This document shows positions 1 through 5,555 of a stretch of 8,059 nucleotides of DNA, piece by piece. Origin of the DNA: Comamonadaceae bacterium (GTDB lineage Bacteria > Pseudomonadota > Gammaproteobacteria > Burkholderiales > Burkholderiaceae_C); NCBI GenBank assembly GCA_947371775.1, contig CANBQX010000088.1, positions 1 through 8,059 on the forward strand. Reading direction: 5' to 3'. The notes beneath the pieces are model-generated. The model did no database searches. It was not told where the DNA came from and saw only the letters and a list, made by a program, of their open reading frames with translations. The stretch's first letter is position 1. Each line of letters opens with the position of its first letter. Made by a program: the position numbers and the translations under genes.

Positions 1-2588
1 TAGTCATTCTTGAGGCGCCCACATGTCGTGCGCATCCATGCGTTGTGCATGGTGCTGGACATGACACCGAAATCGAACAACGTGGCGTGATCGATAAAAA
101 GACTGGTGTTGTTGACCAAGACGTCGCTTGGCACGAAGGCAATGGGCACAAAGTCTCGGCGTTCCGATGAAGTTTTTGGCACAAAAAGGTACTGCGCTTG
201 CGGCTGCCGCAGTTCCCCAAACTGTGTTGGCAGATCCGAGAGTTTTTGGGTCGCCGCGCGTGCGCTGGCGGCGCGAAATGCTTGAACTCGTGCAACTCGC
301 TCCAAAACAAGTGGTGATGCGCGTAATTGCGCAGGTGCGGCATCGCCCAACCACAGGCACTGTCGCTCACGCCCATTGATGAAATCCTCGCCACTCAACA
401 ACGCGCGTATCCAAGCGCCGGCCGCAGGATTTTGGCGACGCACTGCATCAGCCTCGTCCTCAGTCAACAAAAAGTGACCGTCGTCGATCAGTGCACTGCC
501 CTCCATCATGGACTTGGCACCACAAATACTCGCGCCTCGCTTGGACAGCACCACATCTGGCGCATCCACCAAATATGGATTGATGTTGCGCACCGCCTTC
601 GCCACCGGTTCACCCTTGATATCCGGGTAATCAAAAATCGTCTTGCCCGGCAAGTCATCGGTCCCAAACCCGATGATCACGCAGTGCACCGCCGCCACGC
701 CCTTGGCGTCGTTGCTCCACTGAAAAGTGCGGTGGGCAAACTGAATCTTCATGCCCTGCGCCAGCATCCAGCCCCACAGCACCCCCACCTGTTCACCCTG
801 CGTGATGCTGTTGGTGGACACAAACGCACAGCGCGTGCGCACACTGAAGCTGCGGTTGCGCTGCGGCGCGTATGGGGCAGGTGCTGAGCGCGATTTGGGA
901 GCCGCAGGCTCATGAGCGCTGGGCGCCTGCCCCGTGCGCGCCGCAGCGTCGGCGAGGTAGCGCGCCGCCTTCACATACCAAGCCGCTACAAAGTCGAGCA
1001 CGCCAGCGCCATGCACTGCGTCCATCACCGGTTGAAAGCTGGCTTTTTGGTCTGCAGACTGTTCCTTCTTGCCCACAAACGGCGGGTTCCCAATCACATA
1101 GTCGCACAGCTCCGGCAAGAGCACCGACGCCCAGTCGGTAATGAGCGCATTCGCACACACGATGTTGGCGCGGCGCACCAGGGGCAGGCGGTTGAAGTTA
1201 CCGCCCAGCACGCGGCTGGCGCGCAGGTTCTCCTGGTGGTCGGTAAGCCACAGGGCGACCGTGGCAATTTGCGCGGCGCTGGGCTCGATTTCGATGCCGT
1301 GGAACTGGTGCACATCGCACTGGATGTAGCCAAACTCCTTGACGTCCAGCGTGTCGCTGACCGCGCGGTTGCGGCTCTCGATGGCTTGCAGGCCTTCCAC
1401 CGCGTCGAGCTCCAGGCGGCGGATCTCGCGGTAGGCGATCACCAAAAAGTTGCCGCAACCACATGCCGGGTCAAAGCAGTTGATGCTGCGCAGGCGCTCG
1501 AGCAACTTTTGCAAGCGCTGTGCACTGCCGCCGGGACCGCGCGCTGCCAGCAGTTCGGCCTTGAGCGCGTCCAAAAACAAGGGGCCGATCACCCGCAGGA
1601 TATTGGTCTCGCTGGTGTAGTGCGCACCCAGCTCGCGCCGCTTGGTGCTTTTGCCGGTGATGCCCTCGTTGTCGTGGTGGATCACGGCCTGAAACAGCGA
1701 ACCAAAAATGGCCGGACTGATTTGGGCCCAGTCAAAATGCTCGGAGCAATGCAAGAGCACGCTGCGCGCGGTGCTGTTGAAGTAGCAGCGCGCCAGCTGG
1801 CCGTCAAACACGCTGCCGTTGACATAGGGAAAGCAGGCCAATTCCGCGGGCAAATTTTTGGGGCGCTGCGCAGGGGCGTGGCTGAGCACGTCAAACAGGT
1901 TTTGCAGCGCGCCGTCCAAGTCGCTCCCGTCTTCGCGCGTATGGTGCCGCAGGTAGCGGCCAAAGCTGCCGGCGCGCTCAAAAATACCAGTGTCTTCAGC
2001 AAACAGACAAAACAGCAGACGCACCAAATAGCGCTGCAAATCCACGCCGTTGTAGCCGCCGTCGCGCATGGCGTCGTGAAGTTGCGCAATATTGCGCGCG
2101 GCGTGCTCGTCCACCGCGATTTGGGCTTGCTGCGCCTGCGACTCATAACCCGCCAGAAAGAGGTAGGCGTCCAGGTGCAGCGCAAAGTCGGCCAGGGTGT
2201 GGCACAGCGGGGGCGTGACACCGTCCAATCGGTACAAGCGCATGTTCTCAAAGTCGCTCACCAACAGGTACTCGGGCAGCTCCGCGTCGCGCAGGCCGGG
2301 CAGGTAGTCGGTGGCTTGTTGGTAGGCCCTGTCCAAGTCCTCTCCACGCGACTTCATTTCAATCAAGAGCTTGCCGGGATAAAAGCCATCGATGCGGCCG
2401 CGCCCGCCACCGAGCTTTTTGACGCGTTGCTCAAAGCTGACCAATCGCTTGTTGGAAAAACCAAAAACATCACACAGGCCGCGAATGAAGTTTTGCGCTT
2501 CGCCCAGCTCGTACTTTGCATCCGCAAAGTCTTTGGCGAAGTGGTGTGCGCGGTGGAGAATTTCGGCGTGATTGAGTGTGACGGGCAT
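1..2588 (-). CDS. MmeI-like Type IIL restriction-modification enzyme (3' end cut by window)
   Basis: Single-chain restriction endonuclease plus N6-adenine DNA methyltransferase; 862 residues are in the window with no stop, and MmeI itself is about 919 aa. Domains in order: an N-terminal PD-(D/E)xK nuclease with D67, E77 and K79 (D-x9-E-x-K, the spacing known in MmeI); a helical spacer of roughly residues 140-310; a methyltransferase beginning around GAHYT (321-325), with motif I FDPACGCGNF (372-381) and catalytic motif IV NPPF (501-504), the gamma-class order; the family signature STNSITQGEQVG (about 591-602); and target-recognition sequence from FVPKTSSERR (802) to a CGRLK stretch at the window edge. 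The start is fixed by an in-frame TGA immediately upstream of the ATG. No good Shine-Dalgarno is visible. An Ala/Pro-rich insert at about residues 547-577 comes from an inverted repeat. The frame is otherwise intact, so the enzyme may be active; its recognition sequence cannot be read from here. A phage-defence methylase such as BREX PglX is less likely because of the fused nuclease. Confidence 0.93.
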   Translation of the reverse strand, partial: MPVTLNHAEILHRAHHFAKDFADAKYELGEAQNFIRGLCDVFGFSNKRLVSFEQRVKKLGGGRGRIDGFYPGKLLIEMKSRGEDLDRAYQQATDYLPGLRDAELPEYLLVSDFENMRLYRLDGVTPPLCHTLADFALHLDAYLFLAGYESQAQQAQIAVDEHAARNIAQLHDAMRDGGYNGVDLQRYLVRLLFCLFAEDTGIFERAGSFGRYLRHHTREDGSDLDGALQNLFDVLSHAPAQRPKNLPAELACFPYVNGSVFDGQLARCYFNSTARSVLLHCSEHFDWAQISPAIFGSLFQAVIHHDNEGITGKSTKRRELGAHYTSETNILRVIGPLFLDALKAELLAARGPGGSAQRLQKLLERLRSINCFDPACGCGNFLVIAYREIRRLELDAVEGLQAIESRNRAVSDTLDVKEFGYIQCDVHQFHGIEIEPSAAQIATVALWLTDHQENLRASRVLGGNFNRLPLVRRANIVCANALITDWASVLLPELCDYVIGNPPFVGKKEQSADQKASFQPVMDAVHGAGVLDFVAAWYVKAARYLADAAARTGQAPSAHEPAAPKSRSAPAPYAPQRNRSFSVRTRCAFVSTNSITQGEQVGVLWGWMLAQGMKIQFAHRTFQWSNDAKGVAAVHCVIIGFGTDDLPGKTIFDYPDIKGEPVAKAVRNINPYLVDAPDVVLSKRGASICGAKSMMEGSALIDDGHFLLTEDEADAVRRQNPAAGAWIRALLSGEDFINGRERQCLWLGDAAPAQLRASPLVLERVARVQAFRAASARAATQKLSDLPTQFGELRQPQAQYLFVPKTSSERRDFVPIAFVPSDVLVNNTSLFIDHATLFDFGVMSSTMHNAWMRTTCGRLKND
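859..948. repeat. 90-bp inverted repeat inside the restriction-modification gene
   Basis: Two 33-nt arms (859-891 and 916-948) face each other. Of 33 opposed positions, 28 are Watson-Crick pairs, 4 are T:G (871/936, 873/934, 882/925, 885/922) and one is a G:G mismatch (886/921). The 24-nt centre holds a smaller hairpin, GAGCC-GCA-GGCTC (899-911). All four non-canonical pairs are T in the left arm and G in the right arm, so they are wobble pairs only in RNA copied as the + strand; in the host gene's own mRNA they would be A/C mismatches. The element is 90 nt, exactly 30 codons, and encodes the low-complexity segment at residues 547-577 of the enzyme. It resembles a palindromic intergenic-type repeat (REP/MITE class) that has landed in a gene. 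No clear target-site duplication is visible. Confidence 0.8.
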
Positions 2589-2615
2589 TCAGAGATACTA
2601 TTTGCTTTCTCTGAA
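2588..2615. repeat. 8-bp perfect inverted repeat at the start codon of the R-M gene
   Basis: TTCAGAGA (2588-2595) and TCTCTGAA (2608-2615) are perfect inverted copies separated by 12 nt. On the minus strand the repeat lies just before the ATG and includes its first base. It could be an operator for a regulator of the restriction enzyme, or an mRNA hairpin limiting translation. The lack of a Shine-Dalgarno at normal distance fits controlled or weak initiation. Function is inferred. Confidence 0.5.
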
Positions 2616-2633
2616 TTATTTGCTTTTTCTTAA
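2599..2633. repeat. Two 17-bp direct repeats upstream of the R-M gene
   Basis: Positions 2599-2615 and 2617-2633 match at 15 of 17 bases (core TATTTGCTTT), at a period of 18 bp. They lie directly upstream of the restriction-modification start on its strand, and the first copy contains the outer arm of the inverted repeat at the start codon. Paired sites spaced close to two helical turns are typical of dimer-binding regulators, but no regulator gene is visible next to them. Confidence 0.45.
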
Positions 2634-2730
2634 GCATAAAGACGCGCGCACAAGCCGCTTAAAGCGCTCCTCATGGCGAGGGTTTGCCCGCAAACAAAAT
2701 CGCAAAAATGCAAACTACGCGACAAGAAAA

Positions 2731-2751
2731 AACGAATTTATTTAAATCGTT
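2731..2751. promoter_or_regulatory. 21-nt AT-rich palindrome, possible operator
   Basis: AACGA-ATTTATTTAAA-TCGTT is symmetric at 9 of 10 opposed positions around a central T. It sits in the most AT-rich part of the intergenic spacer, upstream of the CxxCxxCC/GNAT gene pair. Its size and symmetry fit a dimeric repressor site, but no regulator is identifiable. Confidence 0.35.
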
Positions 2752-2881
2752 CTAAAAAGTGAATATCATGGCGACTTACTCCGGTTTCGCGAACCCCACT
2801 CTTACTGATTTCTTATGCTGGCTTTCAACCCGTATGACGGACTTTTGCGTGCACCTTGCTGCACAAGCGCAAGGTCTGTGC

Positions 2882-2885
2882 AGGA
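2882..2885 (+). promoter_or_regulatory. Shine-Dalgarno AGGA that supports the 2891 start
   Basis: AGGA lies 5 nt before the ATG at 2891. The other in-frame starts are weaker: 2834 has no Shine-Dalgarno, and GTG 2759 and ATG 2768 have at most a poor match. Confidence 0.55.
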
Positions 2886-2890
2886 ACACC

Positions 2891-3334
2891 ATGCTGTTTG
2901 ACCACTGCGCGCAATGCCAGCGGTGCTGCCACGTCGAACCGGGCTTTCCGGCCCTTGAAGTCACACTCACCAAGCAAGAGAAAAAAGGACTGGGCAGCGT
3001 TTGCATTGAAGGCAATTGCGAGCACCTGGGCAATGCAGGTTGCACCTTGGGTGACGCCAAGCCGCTGAGCTGCAAGCTCTATCCCCTGGCCTACAACCCC
3101 AAGGCCAAAACGTATTACTTTGATACCGACTGCCCTTTGATGCCTGCCTACCAAGCGCAACTCGCAGACCCGGCCAGTGAAGCCTCAACCCACCTGAGCC
3201 AGATGGACCAGGCGATCCAGGCGCTGGCCAAGACCGACCCTGCTTTTTTGCGTGCGAACTACAAAGTGGATTCGTACTACTTTGACCTTGAGCCCCTGCA
3301 GCGCACTGGGGCCGCCAAGAAAGGCCGGGCATGA
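2891..3334 (+). CDS. YkgJ-type CxxCxxCC zinc/iron-chelating domain protein
   Basis: Small (147 aa) soluble cysteine-rich protein of the YkgJ family, whose members are thought to bind zinc or iron but have no settled function. From the chosen start, the signature is C6-x2-C9-x2-C12-C13, followed by C43, C51, C61 (in a CKLYP motif) and C81 (DTDCP). Spaced cysteines ending in a C-x-x-Y-P box are the family hallmark. The frame is open back to GTG 2759 (191 aa, with ATGs at 2768 and 2834). I prefer ATG 2891 because it has the only good ribosome site, begins just before the CxxCxxCC box as in relatives, and because upstream codon use is poorer. The stop overlaps the next start by 4 bp (ATGA), so the two genes are probably translationally coupled and may act together. 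There is no signal peptide or membrane segment. Confidence 0.8.
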   Translation: MLFDHCAQCQRCCHVEPGFPALEVTLTKQEKKGLGSVCIEGNCEHLGNAGCTLGDAKPLSCKLYPLAYNPKAKTYYFDTDCPLMPAYQAQLADPASEASTHLSQMDQAIQALAKTDPAFLRANYKVDSYYFDLEPLQRTGAAKKGRA

Positions 3335-4215
3335 CCAGTGACTTTCATCCGGGCAGCGACGCCCAGCACAGTGCGGGTTGGGCGGTCACCAGCGGTGAGC
3401 CCACGGTGCAAACGCTGCACCACCAGAGTTGGACCGCAGAGAACCTGTGCGTCGAGAGCTTTCACGAAGAGACACGCTACTACACCAGCCGCTGGGACGC
3501 TCTGTGCCCCTATATTGACGTCACGCCGGAGATGCTGGCCACTGCGCGCAAGCCTTTCATCGTCTACGCCCTGCCCCCTGAAGGCAACTATGGCGTACCG
3601 ATCAACGACAAGTACGGCTTGGTGCATGCTGGCTCCGAGGCCTTTTGGCAGGACGAGCGACGCGCGCGCAAGTTCAAAGAGCTGGACAAGCTGAACAAGC
3701 ACTTCACCGTGACCGAGCAATTGGTGCCGGGCAAGGACATTACCGTCGAGCAGATTTTTGCGCTGGGCAGCGAGCACTTTGATGCGTATGAAATTCATGC
3801 CCAAGAGATCGAAGGCTTCGTGGACTATGTGCGCGATCTGGACGTATTGATTTTGCAAGTGCATGCCGACAACGGCGACCTGGTGCTGACCGATGTGTCC
3901 ATGGTTCTGCCGGAGCGCAACCAGGTGTACGGCAGCTTTTGCCAGTGGAACACCGACTACAAAAACCGCTCACCCGGCATCTACGCCTGCCTGTTGGCGG
4001 CGCGCTGGACGGCCAAAAACGGCTACCAGTACTACAACCTGGGGCCCGTGGGCGACTATGGCTACAAAGCGCTGTTTGTGACGGACTTTGAGCCCATCTA
4101 CGCGCTGGCCATCACCGACGCCAACCATGCATTGGCGCTGGACACCACCTCGCCCCTGCACACCGATTTCGACCCCACGCAGTGGAACCAGGTGTACCGC
4201 ACACCACCCACCTAA
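3331..4215 (+). CDS. GNAT-fold protein resembling the arginyltransferase (ATE/Bpt) catalytic domain
   Basis: Predicted soluble 294-aa protein. Residues about 180-250 follow the pattern of the C-terminal (GNAT-fold) half of arginyl/leucyl-tRNA-protein transferases: LTDVSMVLP (186-194), then a strand ending in FCQWNTDY (203-210), SPGIYACLLAARWTAKNGY (214-232), YYNLGPVGDYGYK (234-246). In ATE_C the matching stretch reads roughly D-I-L-P, Y-D-P, S-L-G-T-Y, then Y-L-G-Y and Y-K. The N-terminal ~30 residues look disordered, and residues 31-180 are not recognised. The usual cysteine-bearing ATE N-terminal domain is absent, but the coupled upstream gene encodes a separate CxxCxxCC protein. Start: ATG 3331 overlaps the upstream stop and has GAAAGG 6 nt before it. 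It may be an aminoacyl- or acyl-transferase; the substrate is unknown. The resemblance is recalled family pattern, not a search result. Confidence 0.8.
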   Translation: MTSDFHPGSDAQHSAGWAVTSGEPTVQTLHHQSWTAENLCVESFHEETRYYTSRWDALCPYIDVTPEMLATARKPFIVYALPPEGNYGVPINDKYGLVHAGSEAFWQDERRARKFKELDKLNKHFTVTEQLVPGKDITVEQIFALGSEHFDAYEIHAQEIEGFVDYVRDLDVLILQVHADNGDLVLTDVSMVLPERNQVYGSFCQWNTDYKNRSPGIYACLLAARWTAKNGYQYYNLGPVGDYGYKALFVTDFEPIYALAITDANHALALDTTSPLHTDFDPTQWNQVYRTPPT

Positions 4216-4230
4216 AGCGCTCGCCGACGC

Positions 4231-4656
4231 TTATTTGCCGAAGGTGTGAACGGCGTTGAAGTTGATGTCGTAGTCCATCATCAATTCTTCGCCGTCTTTG
4301 ATGTCGCGCAGCGTGATCAGCTGGCCATTTTTCTTGTAAACCACATTGGGGGTTTTAGAGTGGTTCAGGTAGACCGCCATATTCATGGAGTTCATCCCGA
4401 TGGTGGGGACAAACACATGGTCGTCGTCGTAATAGCAAAACATCTCAATCTCTTTGCGCACGCCGCGTGGCAAGGCTTTGATTTCTTTGTGCGTGTATTT
4501 GATTTCGTCAAACTTCAAGCGCGCACGCAGGGGATTGACCCCTTTGGGAATGGCGCGCATGGCAAATACGCCAATGCCATGCACCGGCGAGACGCCCAGG
4601 TGGCAGTAAACCTCTTGGCTGAGATGTTCGAAAAGCTTTTTCTTAGAAATGGGCAT
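4231..4656 (-). CDS. Compact SET-domain protein-lysine methyltransferase
   Basis: A 141-aa protein that is almost entirely a SET domain, the S-adenosylmethionine-dependent lysine methyltransferase fold. Visible hallmarks: HGIGVFA (26-32, the opening GxG of SET), YLNHSKTPN (96-104, the NHS cofactor/pseudoknot motif), and GEELMMDYD (122-130) with catalytic-position Tyr129. Pre-SET and the cysteine post-SET are missing, as in many bacterial stand-alone SET proteins. The basic N-terminal SKKKLF follows the chosen ATG. A GTG at 4752 would add 32 residues of Arg-rich, non-SET sequence running into the divergent promoter region, so ATG 4656 is preferred, although no clear Shine-Dalgarno precedes it. 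The gene converges on the GNAT gene (15-bp gap) and diverges from the 2OG oxygenase gene (125-bp gap). The target may be a ribosomal, chromatin-like or other protein; it cannot be told from sequence. Confidence 0.88.
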   Translation of the reverse strand: MPISKKKLFEHLSQEVYCHLGVSPVHGIGVFAMRAIPKGVNPLRARLKFDEIKYTHKEIKALPRGVRKEIEMFCYYDDDHVFVPTIGMNSMNMAVYLNHSKTPNVVYKKNGQLITLRDIKDGEELMMDYDINFNAVHTFGK

Positions 4657-4781
4657 GGAATGCGCTACCGAAAAATAAGGGTTTGAAGTAAGCCGCGACA
4701 AAGCTACAGGGACGATAGTACACCGACCACGCCCCCGAAAGACCGGGGCCACACACCGATTTTCGACTCCGGAGCGCGCGC
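4657..4781. promoter_or_regulatory. Divergent spacer between SET and oxygenase genes, with a GC hairpin
   Basis: This 125-bp spacer must hold the promoters of both divergent genes. It contains CCCCG-AAAGAC-CGGGG (4733-4748), a perfect 5-bp stem with a 6-nt loop and no T-run after it, so it is more likely a regulatory or structural hairpin in the oxygenase leader than a terminator. On the minus strand a weak TTGTCG / TTATTT pair with 17-nt spacing could drive the SET gene. GGAG at 4771-4774 is the oxygenase ribosome site. All promoter calls here are tentative. Confidence 0.35.
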
Positions 4782-5555
4782 ATGAAAAAACTATTTACCA
4801 ATGATTACATCATTGTCGAAAACTTTCTGAGTGAAGCCTTGTGCAAGCGCTGGGAAAAGAAAATACTTGGCAATTTAGATATATTTGGCGCCGACGTAGA
4901 GCCGCTCTACGGCCAGTTTGCGGCCTATTACGGCATGATTGAAGCGGGCTTGAACGAAAGTTATTACCGATTTGCTGAGAAACACAACAAATACTTGCGC
5001 AAAGAGTTTCCAGAGGTCGCCGATATTATTTCGCAGGCAGGGCGTTTGATACTCACCCACTCGGGCCTTAAGCCGGACGCACTGCCCCTGGTGCCCCGCG
5101 ACAAAAAGTATTTCCAAATCGGCGGATTCAACCTGCAATTGCGCAGCTGGAATCTGTACAACATCCACACCGACACCGAAGGCCTGCTGCAATACCCGGC
5201 CAGCATTTTTGAGGAAAAAACGCGGGCGTATTCCTGCGTGGTCTCCATCAAACGCACCGAGCAGCACGTGCACCACCGGGGCGGCGATTTGGATATCTGG
5301 CGCCAGCGCGTGCTGGCCCATGAGCTGGACGGCTTTTACAAGCGCGACGGGTTTTCAGCCAAATCCAACAAGCTGCGGGAGAAAGTGCCCTACCAGGTGG
5401 GCAATATGGTGCTGTTTGACAGCTTCATGCCCCATGTGGTGATCCCCTTCAAGGTCAAGAAGAAGGACGACAGGCGCATCTCCTTCGTGGTGCATTTCAA
5501 TTACCGGGCCAAGACCGAGCGAAACCCGTTTCCTCACCTGGAATACTGGTACTGA
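4782..5555 (+). CDS. 2-oxoglutarate/Fe(II)-dependent oxygenase
   Basis: A 257-aa soluble protein with the iron facial triad of the double-stranded beta-helix oxygenases: H129-x-D131 (NIHTDTEG) and distal H218 (DSFMPHVV), with R232 (DDRRISFVV) placed to bind the 2-oxoglutarate carboxylate. Such enzymes couple decarboxylation of 2-oxoglutarate to hydroxylation of a protein, nucleic acid or small molecule. The N-terminal ~110 residues are mixed alpha/beta (DYIIVENFLSEALCKRW opening, common in prolyl-4-hydroxylase-like members). The insert between the triad halves (residues ~158-205) is unusually charged and may shape substrate binding. Start: ATG with GGAG 7 nt upstream. It is divergent from a SET methyltransferase gene and close to a 2-oxoglutarate dehydrogenase operon, whose substrate it shares; that adjacency may be chance. 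The last 59 bp are overlapped antisense by the TANGO2-family gene. Substrate unknown. Confidence 0.88.
   Translation: MKKLFTNDYIIVENFLSEALCKRWEKKILGNLDIFGADVEPLYGQFAAYYGMIEAGLNESYYRFAEKHNKYLRKEFPEVADIISQAGRLILTHSGLKPDALPLVPRDKKYFQIGGFNLQLRSWNLYNIHTDTEGLLQYPASIFEEKTRAYSCVVSIKRTEQHVHHRGGDLDIWRQRVLAHELDGFYKRDGFSAKSNKLREKVPYQVGNMVLFDSFMPHVVIPFKVKKKDDRRISFVVHFNYRAKTERNPFPHLEYWY

Larger units (their letters stand above)
2589..2890. other. 302-bp AT-rich divergent intergenic region with several palindromes
   Basis: This spacer separates the restriction-modification gene (minus) from the CxxCxxCC gene (plus), so it should carry promoters for both directions. It is clearly richer in A/T than its flanks, most strongly at 2690-2770. 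Besides the repeats at the R-M start it contains an 11-nt palindrome CGCTT-A-AAGCG (2656-2666), the inverted repeat GTTTGC-CC-GCAAAC (2682-2695) and a 21-nt palindrome (2731-2751). I could not find a convincing -35/-10 pair in either direction. The + frame stays open from 2759, so part of this stretch could be coding if the next gene starts earlier than called here. Confidence 0.55.

Noticed and set aside
1682..2251. Minus-strand frame of 189 codons inside the R-M gene
   Set aside because: It is in a different frame from the gene that carries the MmeI-family motifs; its Cys/Thr/Arg-rich composition is typical of an out-of-frame translation.
912..2633. Long open frame of 573 codons on the + strand opposite the R-M gene
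   Set aside because: It is antisense to a gene with clear nuclease and methyltransferase motifs. The translation is rich in V, A, Q and H with no recognisable domain, as expected for the mirror of GC-rich codons.
2759..2890. Extended N terminus of the CxxCxxCC protein from GTG 2759 or ATG 2768/2834
   Set aside because: The starts lack good ribosome sites and the added residues show no family pattern. It is kept as an alternative in the gene entry, not as the call.
4215..4232. AAGCG/CGCTT hairpin between the convergent GNAT and SET genes as a bidirectional terminator
   Set aside because: The stem is only 5 bp with an 8-nt loop and no T-run on either side, and it overlaps both stop codons. 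It is too weak to call.
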